Source: JALONH01 sp046329235
GTDB taxonomy: Bacteria; Bacteroidota; Bacteroidia; Cytophagales; Cytophagaceae
Length of the DNA: 64,000 nucleotides
NCBI GenBank assembly: GCA_046329235.1
Contig: JAXLVA010000001.1
Location: 2,480,001-2,544,000 of the forward strand
Reading direction: 5' to 3'
The translations under genes were made by a program, and so were the position numbers. The notes below the pieces were generated by a model. It was not told the origin of the DNA. It saw only the letters and a program-made list of their open reading frames with translations, and ran no database searches. Each line of letters opens with the position of its first letter. Within the stretch, counting starts at the first letter, position 1. Positions 18,763 to 27,737 of this stretch are shown here, in pieces.

Positions 18763-19854
18763 ATGTCTAACAACACACGATTAAAGTTTGCTCCCGTTGA
18801 CTCTACGGGATTTTTCACCGCACTTAAGAAAAATGTAGATCAGTACTTTCAGGAGCGTAATATCTCTAAAAAGGCTAATGCTGCTATGATATTTAAAACC
18901 ATTTTCTTCTTTGGAGGAGTTTGGGTACTCTATGGATTAATATTATCGCAAGCTTTTTCCTTAACAGCCATGTTGTTAATGGCAATGGCTCTCGGTTTTT
19001 TCATGGCCGGATCCGCGTTCAATATCTCTCACGACTCCATGCACGGAGCTTACTCCTCCAAAGATTGGGTCAACAATTTATTAAGCTACAGTTTTAATAT
19101 TTTGGGTGCTAATAAGTCTGTATGGCTTATCAGTCACAATATTGTACATCATACCTATACGAACATAGAAGATCATGACGAAGATTTAGAAGTGGCTCCA
19201 GGACTAGTACGATTGACTCAAGGCGACAAAGTTAGCTCCATCCAAAAATACCAACACTACTATGCGTTCTTATTGTATGGATTTGCAAGTTTATCTTGGG
19301 TTTTCAGAAAGGACTATGTTAAGATATTCCAAGACAAAATTGGTCAACATGAAACTAAGCATTATACTACTCGCGATTATGTAGAATTATTTGCATTTAA
19401 AGCATTGCACTATGCTATTTTCATTATCATTCCATTCATCGTTTTAGATATTACTTGGTGGCAATTCCTATTAGGCTTCTTAGCTTTACACTTTACTATG
19501 GGCTTAACACTTGGCCTAGTATTCCAATTGGCACACGTAATTGAGGAAACGCATTTCCCGGAACCAAATGACCAAGGAAATATAGACGATGCATGGGCTG
19601 TTCACCAAATGAAGACTACGGCTAATTTTGCTCGTAATTCATTCTTAGCTACTTTTATCTGTGGTGGATTGAACTACCAAGTAGAGCATCACTTATTCCC
19701 TAAGGTGTGTCATATACATTACCCAGCTATTTCACACATAGTGAAAGCTACAGCAGAACAATATGGCGTTCCATATATAGAGAGTGAAACTTTCGTTGGT
19801 GCCCTTCACTCGCATTACAAAGTCTTAAAGAAATTCAGCTTAGAAGCAGCATAA
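18763..19854 (+). CDS. front-end fatty acid (acyl-CoA type) desaturase
   Basis: A 363-residue membrane-bound di-iron desaturase. All three histidine boxes are visible: HDSMH (90-94), HNIVHH (125-130) and QVEHH (306-310). The glutamine replacing the first His of the third box, QxxHH, is the mark of front-end (delta-5/delta-6 linoleoyl-CoA-like) desaturases. Four hydrophobic stretches surround them (about 44-85, 160-176, 210-255). No cytochrome b5 domain is fused, so an external electron donor is needed. The gene has its own promoter-like box and terminator. It likely adjusts membrane fluidity; the regiospecificity cannot be read. Confidence 0.92.
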   Translation: MSNNTRLKFAPVDSTGFFTALKKNVDQYFQERNISKKANAAMIFKTIFFFGGVWVLYGLILSQAFSLTAMLLMAMALGFFMAGSAFNISHDSMHGAYSSKDWVNNLLSYSFNILGANKSVWLISHNIVHHTYTNIEDHDEDLEVAPGLVRLTQGDKVSSIQKYQHYYAFLLYGFASLSWVFRKDYVKIFQDKIGQHETKHYTTRDYVELFAFKALHYAIFIIIPFIVLDITWWQFLLGFLALHFTMGLTLGLVFQLAHVIEETHFPEPNDQGNIDDAWAVHQMKTTANFARNSFLATFICGGLNYQVEHHLFPKVCHIHYPAISHIVKATAEQYGVPYIESETFVGALHSHYKVLKKFSLEAA

Positions 19855-19885
19855 AAAAAGCCCCGAGTAAATCGGGGCTTTTTTT
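19854..19885 (+). terminator. desaturase terminator
   Basis: The arms AAAGCCCCGA and TCGGGGCTTT with loop GTAAA are followed by a T-run. It starts at the desaturase stop codon. Confidence 0.92.
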
Positions 19886-20063
19886 ATGAATACCATTTGC
19901 ATGGATGAAAAAACAAATCTAAAAATAGGGAAGTTTAATTTCTTTCTAACATTTACATATTTGACCCTTATGTTACATTTATAGAAAGACGAACGAACTC
20001 TACCTTATGTAATGAGCGAGAACAAGCATTTTTATACTTAATTCTTCATTTATAAGATTCATA
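19886..20063. other. intergenic region upstream of the AraC gene
   Basis: AT-rich, with no ORF of note. It lies between the desaturase terminator and the long inverted repeat. Nothing else recognised. Confidence 0.4.
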
Positions 20064-20201
20064 AAAGTACAAGAATGGTCAATGCCCATACCAATCCAAA
20101 AGGACATTTTTTATTCCCAAATCATTCAATCGAATGAAATAGTATCTTCATCAAAAATGTCTTTTTGGAGCACTATGGGTAATTGCCATTACTCTAACTT
20201 T
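20064..20201. repeat. long imperfect inverted repeat upstream of the AraC gene
   Basis: The left arm (20064-20112) and right arm (20152-20201) are about 75% complementary over about 50 nt. The best block pairs 20096-20111 with 20153-20168 over 16 bp with one G-T wobble, and outer blocks AATGG/CCATT and CCCATA/TATGGG also match. The ~40-nt loop contains its own hairpin, TCATTC-AATC-GAATGA. The right arm runs into the predicted -7 box of the AraC gene. It could be a decayed MITE or an operator. Confidence 0.7.
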
Positions 20202-20202
20202 G
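20195..20202 (+). promoter_or_regulatory. candidate -7 box of the AraC gene
   Basis: TAACTTTG fits TAnnTTTG and predicts a start near 20209, 25 nt before the ATG at 20234. It lies at the edge of the inverted repeat. Confidence 0.45.
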
Positions 20203-20233
20203 TCATTTGTTTTGGTAATTGAATGAAGAAGTA

Positions 20234-21319
20234 ATGAGTCAAAATCCTCTGGAAAGTATTTTTAAATGGTTTCAAAAGTTCAAAAATTATAAGTTTTCAT
20301 ATAAAAAAGGATTCTTTCATATAAATAGCATTGCCAATAGTCCGGATGTTATGATTGAGGGTTTTGATAGGTATCCATTTTGTAAACACGACCAAAATAC
20401 CCAACTGATTAGTGTCAATACTTTTTTTCTGAAGGCGCTCTTGTATTACCGACAACCTGAAAAAGATTTATGGGTTTATGTCTCCGATATGTATTATAAA
20501 AAAAACATGTTGTTTACTAATATCTTTGACCAATCCATTCCATCTAGACACCACTTCCTAAATTTACATCTTAATAAACGACCTGTTAAAAGTAAATCCA
20601 TGCTTGTTAATGGCATTTCAGTAACAGCTGCTGAATGGATTTTATTTAAAGCAGGACACGCTAGCTCCATCTACCATTTTAAAGATTCCGTTGAAAAAAA
20701 TATCACCATCTACTTTACGGACGAATGGTTACTTGAGAAGTTCGGAAAACAATTGGAAGGAAATTCTATTAAAATTTTACAATTCTTCAAATCCGAAAAT
20801 AAAAATATATTACTGTCTGATTTAGACTCTAACAACGAGCATTTTTATGACGATGCCTTTGATTTGTTAAGTGAGGGAAAAAGCGATGAAGAGGTAAAGC
20901 AATTCATTGAAAAGTTCTTTCTCTACTTCATTGAAAAACTTAACAATGAAAGTATTTCTGAAAGGCATTTTAAACTGTCCAACAGCGACCAAAAGAACGT
21001 ACTAGATGCTGAAAATATCATGCTTGGTCATTTATTAAAGGGATTCCCCGGCATTGATGTAATGGCTTCTCAAATTGGTATTTCTCCAACAAAATTAAAA
21101 ACTGATTTTAAAACCGTTCACAATAAAAGTTTGTATCAGTATTATAGTCACCTACAAATGCAGTTTGCATATAAAGTAATTAAAGAAAAAAACATCAGTA
21201 TCAAAGATGTCGCAGAAATGTTAGGGTATGAAAATCCTAGTAAGTTTTCATCCCGATTTAAAAAAATATTTCATTACACACCTTCGCATATTAACAAGCA
21301 TTCTAAAGTTCATCATTAA
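20234..21319 (+). CDS. AraC-family transcriptional regulator
   Basis: A 361-residue regulator. The N-terminal ~250 residues form an effector or dimerisation domain I cannot assign. The C-terminal ~95 residues are an AraC double helix-turn-helix: the first HTH is at IDVMASQIGISPTKLKTDFKTV, split by the linker helix SLYQYYSHLQMQFAYKVI, and the second is at IKDVAEMLGYENPSKFSSRF with the usual GY.NPSKFS.RFKK..... P signature. I chose the ATG at 20234 over a TTG at 20219. It stands alone; its target is unknown, with the desaturase upstream or its own promoter the nearest candidates. Confidence 0.88.
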   Translation: MSQNPLESIFKWFQKFKNYKFSYKKGFFHINSIANSPDVMIEGFDRYPFCKHDQNTQLISVNTFFLKALLYYRQPEKDLWVYVSDMYYKKNMLFTNIFDQSIPSRHHFLNLHLNKRPVKSKSMLVNGISVTAAEWILFKAGHASSIYHFKDSVEKNITIYFTDEWLLEKFGKQLEGNSIKILQFFKSENKNILLSDLDSNNEHFYDDAFDLLSEGKSDEEVKQFIEKFFLYFIEKLNNESISERHFKLSNSDQKNVLDAENIMLGHLLKGFPGIDVMASQIGISPTKLKTDFKTVHNKSLYQYYSHLQMQFAYKVIKEKNISIKDVAEMLGYENPSKFSSRFKKIFHYTPSHINKHSKVHH

Positions 21320-21324
21320 GACAA

Positions 21325-21358
21325 CAAAAAAGCCTCTCGAATTTTGAGAGGCTTTTTT
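21325..21358. terminator. bidirectional terminator between AraC gene and flotillin
   Basis: AAAAAAGCCTCTC pairs with GAGAGGCTTTTTT around a short loop. T-runs on both strands serve the two convergent genes. Confidence 0.9.
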
Positions 21359-21376
21359 GTTTTAACTTTGATAAAA

Positions 21377-22906
21377 TTATTTTTTGTCTTTTTTGTCTTT
21401 GTCATCTTCCTTCGACTTTTCTTCCGAAGAATCTTCTATCGCTTTCTGTTCTCCTAAATACGCCGGCAATTGCAATCCTGCCATATTGAATAAATCGTTC
21501 AACGGAGGCACTGATTTCATCATACCGGAGATAAAGTTGGCTGTAGAAGTATTTCCTTGTCCGTTACCGGCACCATCCCAAACAGTAACTTTGTCAATCT
21601 TGATATTCTTCACCGCTTCTACTTGAGTTTTTACTAACTCAGGTAATTTCTCAATTAACAATAATTGGAATGCTTTTGAAGGATCTCCACCGGCAGCTGC
21701 TACCACTTCTTTGTAACCTTCTGCCTGTTTAGTTAAGATTTCATACAAACCTTTCGCTTCGGCTTCCATCTTAGCATAAATAGCATCTGCCTCCCCTTTT
21801 GCAGCCTCTCTTTGTCTTTCCGCATCCGCTTGCGCTTCGATGATTAATTTTTGCTTTTGAATCTCCGCAGGGATAACGATGTTAGCCAATTGCGATGCTC
21901 TTTCTCTTTCCGCACGAGCAACCTCGGCTTTTTGTTCTGCTAAGTAGGACTCTTCTAATGCCTTTGCATTTTGAATTTTCTCAGCGGCAACTGCTTTCTT
22001 AGTCGCTTCTGCTTCTTTCTCTCTACGAGAAGCTTCCGAGTTAGCGATGGTAATTCTTGCTTCGTTTTCCCCGGCTACGGCAGTCGCATTCGCTTCCGAT
22101 AATTTAATACGAGTTTCTCTGTCGGCTTCCGCTTTACCAATTGCCTCATCTCTTTTAGCTGCTGCAATCGATACTTCTCTATCTTTTTGCGTGTTCGCTA
22201 CTTTAATATCACGCTCACGAGTAGTTTCGGCAATATTGATATCTTTATCTCTATCGGCAATTGCTTTACCAATTTCCCCAAGCTTCTCTTGTTCTGCCAC
22301 ACTTACTTTCGCTTCGTTGATTGCTTTCGCCGCCGCTTCTTTACCTAATGCTTCGATATATCCGGATTCATCACGAATATCAGTAACGTTTACGTTGATT
22401 AACTTCAAACCAATTTTACGAAGTTCTGCCTCTACGTTTTTAGAGATGTTATCTAAAAACTTATCACGGTCAGAGTTGATCTCTTCAATTGTCATGGTTG
22501 CGATAACCAAACGTAACTGACCAAATAAAATATCTTTAGATAATTCTTGAATTTGATCAAAGTTCAATCCTAACAAACGCTCAGCAGCATTGTGCATACT
22601 ATCCGGATCCGTAGAGATTGCTACAGTAAATCTACAAGGTACATCCACACGAATATTCTGACGGCTTAATGCATTCGTCAAATTAGCTTCAATAGAAATA
22701 GGTTTTAAATCTAGAAAAGCATAATCCTGAATCACCGGCCAAATAAACGCACCACCACCATGGATACACTTAGAGGAATTCCCTCCGGTTCTACCATAGA
22801 TAACCAAAATCTTATCCGACGGACAACGCTTATAACGTGACACCAATGCGGAAATCAGAACAAACGTAACAATCGCTGCTACAACAATTACAATTAACAT
22901 TTCCAT
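21377..22906 (-). CDS. flotillin-family SPFH/band 7 membrane protein
   Basis: A 509-residue flotillin (FloT/YqiK-like). It has an N-terminal membrane segment (about 3-23), an SPFH domain (about 30-190), then a long Ala/Glu/Lys/Arg-rich coiled coil (about 195-390) with repeated EA-K-AE units, and a C-terminal acidic and lysine-rich tail (DSSEEKSKEDDKDKKDKK). Flotillins form membrane-microdomain scaffolds that organise signalling and secretion complexes. The NfeD-type gene lies 27 nt upstream in the same operon, the classic partner of bacterial flotillins. The start at 22906 precedes the membrane segment directly. Confidence 0.95.
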   Translation of the reverse strand: MEMLIVIVVAAIVTFVLISALVSRYKRCPSDKILVIYGRTGGNSSKCIHGGGAFIWPVIQDYAFLDLKPISIEANLTNALSRQNIRVDVPCRFTVAISTDPDSMHNAAERLLGLNFDQIQELSKDILFGQLRLVIATMTIEEINSDRDKFLDNISKNVEAELRKIGLKLINVNVTDIRDESGYIEALGKEAAAKAINEAKVSVAEQEKLGEIGKAIADRDKDINIAETTRERDIKVANTQKDREVSIAAAKRDEAIGKAEADRETRIKLSEANATAVAGENEARITIANSEASRREKEAEATKKAVAAEKIQNAKALEESYLAEQKAEVARAERERASQLANIVIPAEIQKQKLIIEAQADAERQREAAKGEADAIYAKMEAEAKGLYEILTKQAEGYKEVVAAAGGDPSKAFQLLLIEKLPELVKTQVEAVKNIKIDKVTVWDGAGNGQGNTSTANFISGMMKSVPPLNDLFNMAGLQLPAYLGEQKAIEDSSEEKSKEDDKDKKDKK

Positions 22907-22933
22907 AAATTAAAACTAGATTAATATAAAACT

Positions 22934-23500
22934 TTATGATACAATTTTTTCTACGAATAGAGTGTGGCCATCTACCACTTCTTTAATTACTACCGAAGCA
23001 CCCGTAGGGATACTTTCTTTGGAGACTGCTTCCAACTCTCTTGTAGCACCGGCAATCACCACATGCACTTTACCTTTTCCACCTAAAGGAATAGTTAAGT
23101 ACACTGAAGCAGTTTTACCAATTGCTTCGGTTATTTTCATAGTGTTGTCTTGTGCCAATTTTTTTGCTTGTTCTAACAGCCAAAAGAAAAAGGCTACAAA
23201 TGCTATCCCCACCATCAACGCAACGGTGACTACTAAGAACTTGTTTTCCCAAGTATGATAGAAGGCAACACCCGTCCAACCAAAGCCTAATAAGAAATTG
23301 ATAAGATTTCGGAAGGAAAACAATTGAAACGGGCCATCCGCATCCGTATCCATGTCTCCATCAAAATCCGCATCAACTCCATCGGCGCCATCCATGCCTG
23401 CAAAGGTCATGACGGTTTGAATTAAAAAGACGATACTCACACCCAGTGCGATGTACCAAAATGTTTTTAATAAAACATCTGCTTCTGATAAGAACTCCAT
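22934..23500 (-). CDS. NfeD-like membrane protein, flotillin partner
   Basis: A 188-residue protein with three membrane segments (about 12-33, 58-80 and 86-108) and a C-terminal OB-fold of NfeD type (about 115-188: G..G.A...I..GGKGKV...I.G......A.....I..G..V.I). I set the start at 23500 (MEFLSEADVL), as the extension to 23545 adds only 15 unconserved residues. Residues 37-56 contain nine Asp alternating with Gly and Ala (DADFDGDMDTDADG is part), a calcium-loop-like sequence in the loop between helices 1 and 2. NfeD-flotillin pairs are a known operon and probably build microdomains together. Confidence 0.88.
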   Translation of the reverse strand: MEFLSEADVLLKTFWYIALGVSIVFLIQTVMTFAGMDGADGVDADFDGDMDTDADGPFQLFSFRNLINFLLGFGWTGVAFYHTWENKFLVVTVALMVGIAFVAFFFWLLEQAKKLAQDNTMKITEAIGKTASVYLTIPLGGKGKVHVVIAGATRELEAVSKESIPTGASVVIKEVVDGHTLFVEKIVS

Positions 23501-23719
23501 AGGTTTAATTTGTTTGTCCCATATAAGAAGTAAAAAGTATGCCAAATGATATCTATAAAATTGTACTTAAAAGTATTCATTGATTTTTTTGGCAATTCTT
23601 ACTACGTTTAAATTCTTTCCAACTTGTCGGCTATAGTCCACTTCCTGTTTTGCAGATAGTCCTACTAGTTTTGTACGAGTTGTAATTATATACAATGTCC
23701 GTTGGTTATCCTTCGGACA
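23501..23719. other. intergenic region upstream of nfeD-flotillin
   Basis: No ORF found. It contains the promoter region of the NfeD-flotillin operon and, at its end (about 23694-23721), the arms AATGTCCG and CGGACATT of a hairpin that overlaps the stop codon of the next minus-strand gene. That hairpin has only a weak T-tract and is a possible terminator. Confidence 0.45.
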
Positions 23720-24811
23720 TTATTTTTGTGCTTGAAACTCTAAGATATTTACTTTGTTTTCGTCTTTTAAAACCAATCGATTCTTAACCACTTCATAGCT
23801 TTTCACTCTTTCCATCAGCTTCATAAATCGCTCTTCAGAAGTCATATTAGTACAAGCCATGCGAGTGCTAAACATCTTATCCGTAAGCAATACATTACCA
23901 GCTATAATGGCTGAACCGCCATATCTGTTACAGCCTGAAAACCCACTCACTTTTTGATCCTTAATTAACAAAGTAGGAGGTTTAGGAAATTCTGTTACAT
24001 CAATCACATTATCTTCAATTTTAACTAAAGACCAGTTGTTCTCAATAGGGTCATCAAACAAATAGTTGGCTCCACCTTTATAGATTTTCCCTTGTAAATT
24101 TACTGAAACAGTTGCAAAAAATGTTTCGCCGGTTTTAGGATGCACATAACGTTCATCCCTAATATCAATGATGCATTTGCCTGCTGCCGAAGATATCCTT
24201 TTCCCTTCTTTTGTAAAGGTAAACGAGCCATAAGGATATACAATTGAATCCTTATCCATCTTCCAAATGATGGATTTATCAATCCCTACCAATATAGTCC
24301 ACGCATCTGAGTCTCCCTTTGCGACAAAAGCCATTCCTTTATTAAATAAATTATGATAATAAACAGATAAGCGCTCGCCGGATGGCAAAGTATGCACATC
24401 CGTTACACCTTCCATAAGTGTTAAAGTATATTGTTTTTCAAAATCAGATTTAAACCATTTGCATTCTCTATCTAATAAGTGCAACGTATTTCCGTGCACA
24501 CTGAAACATTTGTGATCATTCATAGAAGAGTGAAGTTGGATAATCGTATCTTCTAACCACTCCCAATTACCACTATCAGAAAACACATGCCCCTTTTGAC
24601 CTATGTAGCGAGAGAAGGTATGGTAGGTATAATCTGAGTCAATTTGAACGTGAAAATCGATTCCTTTACAATCAGCACAAGGTAATATGGTTTGATATAC
24701 GCCATGTAGTACAATACCTGAACCAACATCTTCGATATTGCCTTCCTGTTTTTGACCGGTACAAGCTATAGTACTAGCTATAATCACCAGATAAAAATAG
24801 ATCGATTTCAT
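23720..24811 (-). CDS. lipoprotein with NlpE-like and META/HslJ domains
   Basis: A 363-residue lipoprotein. MKSIYFYLVIIASTIAC is a type II signal peptide (Cys17). Residues about 36-125 match the NlpE N-terminal barrel, with the signature GVYQTILPCADCKGI and its CxxC pair C45/C48. Residues about 140-240 form a COG3650-like middle segment with YYHNLFNKGMAFVAKG. Residues 255-360 are a META/HslJ domain (NNWSLVKI, SGFSGCNRYGGS, MACTNM). Its E. coli counterparts sense envelope or copper stress (NlpE) and add novobiocin tolerance (HslJ). It is monocistronic. Function here is inferred. Confidence 0.88.
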   Translation of the reverse strand: MKSIYFYLVIIASTIACTGQKQEGNIEDVGSGIVLHGVYQTILPCADCKGIDFHVQIDSDYTYHTFSRYIGQKGHVFSDSGNWEWLEDTIIQLHSSMNDHKCFSVHGNTLHLLDRECKWFKSDFEKQYTLTLMEGVTDVHTLPSGERLSVYYHNLFNKGMAFVAKGDSDAWTILVGIDKSIIWKMDKDSIVYPYGSFTFTKEGKRISSAAGKCIIDIRDERYVHPKTGETFFATVSVNLQGKIYKGGANYLFDDPIENNWSLVKIEDNVIDVTEFPKPPTLLIKDQKVSGFSGCNRYGGSAIIAGNVLLTDKMFSTRMACTNMTSEERFMKLMERVKSYEVVKNRLVLKDENKVNILEFQAQK

Positions 24812-24867
24812 GTTGTTAAAATTTTAAAGATACATTTTACAAAAAAACAACCGGATATAAAATAAAA

Positions 24868-24889
24868 AAGTCCTGTTGAAGCAGGACTT
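24868..24889 (-). terminator. cold-shock gene terminator
   Basis: AAGTCCTG pairs with CAGGACTT and is followed on the minus strand by a T-run. It lies 25 nt past the cold-shock stop codon. Confidence 0.88.
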
Positions 24890-24913
24890 AAAGTGGCATT
24901 CAGGTAATTATAA

Positions 24914-25108
24914 TTATTTTATAAGTGTTACTTGAACAGCGTTAGCACCTTTTTTACCTTTTTCAACTTCGAACTGAACAGAGTCATTTTCACGAACTTT
25001 GTCAACTAAGCCAGAAACGTGTACGAAGATGTCTTCACCAGTTTCGTCAGATTTAATAAAGCCGTAACCTTTTTCAGTGTTAAAAAATTTAACTTTTCCT
25101 GTTTTCAT
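24914..25108 (-). CDS. CspA-family cold-shock protein
   Basis: A 64-residue single cold-shock domain, the usual length for the family. RNP1 is KGYGFI (13-18) and RNP2 is DIFVH (26-30). It binds single-stranded RNA and DNA as a chaperone. The gene stands alone with a terminator, preceded by an A/T-rich leader of at most about 170 nt up to the stop of the Pif1-like gene; this could carry the usual cold-responsive 5' UTR, including the inverted repeat at 25209-25228. Confidence 0.95.
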   Translation of the reverse strand: MKTGKVKFFNTEKGYGFIKSDETGEDIFVHVSGLVDKVRENDSVQFEVEKGKKGANAVQVTLIK

Positions 25109-25208
25109 GAGGGTATTAATTGTATTGTTTAAACTATGTCAGAACTAACCTTATCTGACTCGAGGAATTTAATTGGAACACGAAAACAACAAAAGCATTG
25201 TTACATTC

Positions 25209-25228
25209 TTGCATTTAAATCAATGCAA
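25209..25228. repeat. short inverted repeat upstream of the cold-shock gene
   Basis: TTGCATT and AATGCAA are separated by 6 nt, about 100 nt upstream of the cold-shock start codon. It may be part of its leader or an operator. No function is shown. Confidence 0.4.
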
Positions 25229-25279
25229 TATATAATTTCAATAAATACTTACCTAAAAAATTGGTGGAAAACTTTTAGA

Positions 25280-27490
25280 TTAAGTGATAGAAGGTTTATA
25301 AAATGCTAAAACCGCACGAATTTGTCCATAAGTAGCCTCCTGTTTCATGTAATCCCTTATAGCTGAGGAACTCAATCTGCCAATTGAGTCTATGGCTTTT
25401 TCTATCTTTTGCCGAATTTCCTTTGGTACTAAGTCCTCAATATCTACTTCTCCCGAATCTAGAAAACCAATTAGGTGTCCTTCAATGGTAGACGACTGTA
25501 AACCTCGAGCCTCCGCTATTTCGGCTATGGTTTTGCCTCCTTTATATAACTCTAGAGTAATTCTATGAGTTTCGCCTTTGGCTAGGGCTTGTTTTTTCTC
25601 CTCCACTTCCGGCTCAACCTTAGAAATCTTGGGTGATTTGCCACTTACCAAAGCATCTGCGTATGCCTTTGCCGTAGCTAATTTTTCTTTATGTCGCATC
25701 ACATACTTCTTATACAAGCGTACATGTTGGATATAATGTTTTACTTTTTTCTTAATGGAAAATGTTTGAATATGCTCATCCAAAGGGCCGGCTATCTTGG
25801 CATCTATTTCTTTCTCCAAGTAAGCTACTGCTTTCTCCACCCGTTCTTGCAATGGATGATAGCCTACTATAGGCGCTTGCGGTATTAGTTTTTTGTGTAG
25901 CTCTTCGTGCATGAATCGAAGAGCGATTTTAGAGGTCTCTTGAAGGTGTTGCACCAAATCATTCCAAAGTTGCTCTACCTTTTGTTTCTCCGGCAAATCT
26001 CGTTCAAATGCATAAGCCCGTATCTCTTCAGTCTCGTGCAACCAATCTTCCCAATCAAACGAGCGGGATAGGGTGTGCGCTAAAAAAGCTTTTTGCTGCT
26101 CCTTTAGAACTATTTGCAAGGCTTCCATGGACTCCATCGTTTCCATGTATCGACAAACTCGATCATCCACACGAATGCTCGTAGGGGTGATTTTAGAAAG
26201 CAATACCATTTTATCAATCGATGTTAAGCGACTTAGTGCCACATAAACTTGCCCGGAAGCAAAGGACTCGCCTGCATCAATGATGGCTCTATCAAAAGTT
26301 AACCCTTGACTTTTATGAATGGTAATAGCCCAAGCCAAGCGAATTGGGTATTGAGCAAACGAACCTAACTCATCCTCATCCAGTTTATCGGTTTCTTTAT
26401 CGTGCAGATAACGAATATTACGCCATACTTCCCTTTCAACTTTGATGACATCTCCTCCATCTAACGTGGTTACTTCAATCGATTCCTCTTCCAACTTAGT
26501 AACCGTAGCCAACAAGCCATTATAATATCTACGCTGCTCTCCTTTATCATTTTTGGTAAACATAATTTGCGCACCTACTTTCAAGGTCAAACTAGGTTCT
26601 ACCGGAAACATACGTTCGGAGAATTCACCTTTTACTATGGCTTGATAAATATATTCCTTAGAAGTAATTTTCTTTAAACGAAACTTATTAGTCGTATCTG
26701 CCTTCTCATTATGCGTAGTTAGCGTGATATAGGGGTCATCTGCCTCCGGACGAAAAGCAGGCTGATAAAACTCATTTAAATAAGCTAAATCTTCTGTCAA
26801 CGATTGATTCCCACGAATACGATTTAGTACATCTAAAAATTGAGAAGCTTTTTGACGATATACTTTATTCAACTCAATCAATACCGGTGGATTGTCTTGC
26901 AATACCTGTGCGTCAAAGAAAAAAGGAGAATGATAATAGAGTTGTAATACCGACCACTCTTCTTGTTTACACACCGGCGGCAATTGAAACAAGTCGCCGA
27001 TGAACACCATTTGGAGCCCGCCAAATGGTAGGGAACTATTTCGATGATGTTTTAATAATGTATCGATAGCATCCAACATATCGGCACGCACCATAGAAAC
27101 TTCATCTATGATGAGTGTGTCCAATTGTTTTAAAACATCAATTTTGTTTTGGTTCAGATGAACCGTAGCGAATAAACTTTTTTGATCTGAATAACCTAAA
27201 CTGCGGTGCCATGCTTCTGCTTTAGATACCGGCAGAAAAGGTTGAAAAGGTAATTGAAATAAGGAGTGTAAAGTTACCCCTCCGGCATTGATGGCCGCTA
27301 CACCGGTAGGTGCAGCAATAGCTGTTTTTTTAGTGGTATCTGAAACTACTTTTTTAAGAAACGTAGTTTTTCCTGTACCCGCCTTTCCGGTGATAAAAAC
27401 CGACTGATGGGTATGAAGGACAAAGTGATAGGCAAGGTCAAAAGGAATATTCTCCTCTTGCATAGTCAAAACATTAGAGGTCATTTTCAT
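25280..27490 (-). CDS. Pif1/RecD2-like helicase with C-terminal HTH domain
   Basis: A 736-residue superfamily 1B helicase. Walker A is GKAGTGKT (35-42), with IIDEVSM as motif II (D129-E130), and IRLAWAITIHKSQGLTFDRAI as the late Pif1 motif (about residue 370). The C-terminal half (about 450-736) is lysine-rich and ends in a helix-turn-helix of the type found at the C-termini of Bacteroidota RecQ and Pif1 proteins (TLELYKGGKTIAEIAEARG). Such enzymes unwind DNA forks and structures such as G-quadruplexes. It is monocistronic. The start at 27490 precedes an N-terminal AAA-like segment, and ATG codon 3 is an alternative. Confidence 0.9.
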   Translation of the reverse strand: MKMTSNVLTMQEENIPFDLAYHFVLHTHQSVFITGKAGTGKTTFLKKVVSDTTKKTAIAAPTGVAAINAGGVTLHSLFQLPFQPFLPVSKAEAWHRSLGYSDQKSLFATVHLNQNKIDVLKQLDTLIIDEVSMVRADMLDAIDTLLKHHRNSSLPFGGLQMVFIGDLFQLPPVCKQEEWSVLQLYYHSPFFFDAQVLQDNPPVLIELNKVYRQKASQFLDVLNRIRGNQSLTEDLAYLNEFYQPAFRPEADDPYITLTTHNEKADTTNKFRLKKITSKEYIYQAIVKGEFSERMFPVEPSLTLKVGAQIMFTKNDKGEQRRYYNGLLATVTKLEEESIEVTTLDGGDVIKVEREVWRNIRYLHDKETDKLDEDELGSFAQYPIRLAWAITIHKSQGLTFDRAIIDAGESFASGQVYVALSRLTSIDKMVLLSKITPTSIRVDDRVCRYMETMESMEALQIVLKEQQKAFLAHTLSRSFDWEDWLHETEEIRAYAFERDLPEKQKVEQLWNDLVQHLQETSKIALRFMHEELHKKLIPQAPIVGYHPLQERVEKAVAYLEKEIDAKIAGPLDEHIQTFSIKKKVKHYIQHVRLYKKYVMRHKEKLATAKAYADALVSGKSPKISKVEPEVEEKKQALAKGETHRITLELYKGGKTIAEIAEARGLQSSTIEGHLIGFLDSGEVDIEDLVPKEIRQKIEKAIDSIGRLSSSAIRDYMKQEATYGQIRAVLAFYKPSIT

Positions 27491-27577
27491 AGCGGTTGAA
27501 CAGTAAAGATAAGAAAATAACCGATTTTAAGGAGGTTAAATGTATAGTCACTAAGCCTAAGATTTAATGTATTTATT

Positions 27578-27597
27578 CCCACCATTAAAATGGTGGG
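27578..27597. repeat. 20-bp palindrome, copy 1 of a dispersed repeat
   Basis: CCCACCATT, two A, AATGGTGGG is a perfect 9-bp dyad. Related copies occur at 54882-54901 (two changes in one arm) and about 60607-60624 (16 of 20 bases kept). All lie between genes. Confidence 0.7.
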
Positions 27598-27699
27598 CTA
27601 TCTATGCCTAACTCCGTCTCCAGTGCCTATTTCTTGTGATTAGCTGCCCTCAGTTTCAACCGTGGGGATGGATGAGATCTAACAATAATGAGTTAAATC

Positions 27700-27733
27700 T
27701 TGTGTACTCTTTCCAATAAATTCTGTATCTTTG
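27700..27733 (+). promoter_or_regulatory. promoter of the DEAD-box helicase gene
   Basis: TTG at 27700-27702 and TATCTTTG at 27726-27733 are separated by 23 nt. This fits TTG-N17-23-TAnnTTTG, the consensus known from Flavobacterium, and is the only complete match noted here. It predicts a start near 27740. Confidence 0.6.
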
Positions 27734-27737
27734 TAAT

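Noticed and set aside
22047..22520. 157-codon plus-strand frame
   Set aside because: A shadow of the flotillin coiled coil: low-complexity Ser/Ala/Ile composition on the opposite strand of a well-supported gene.
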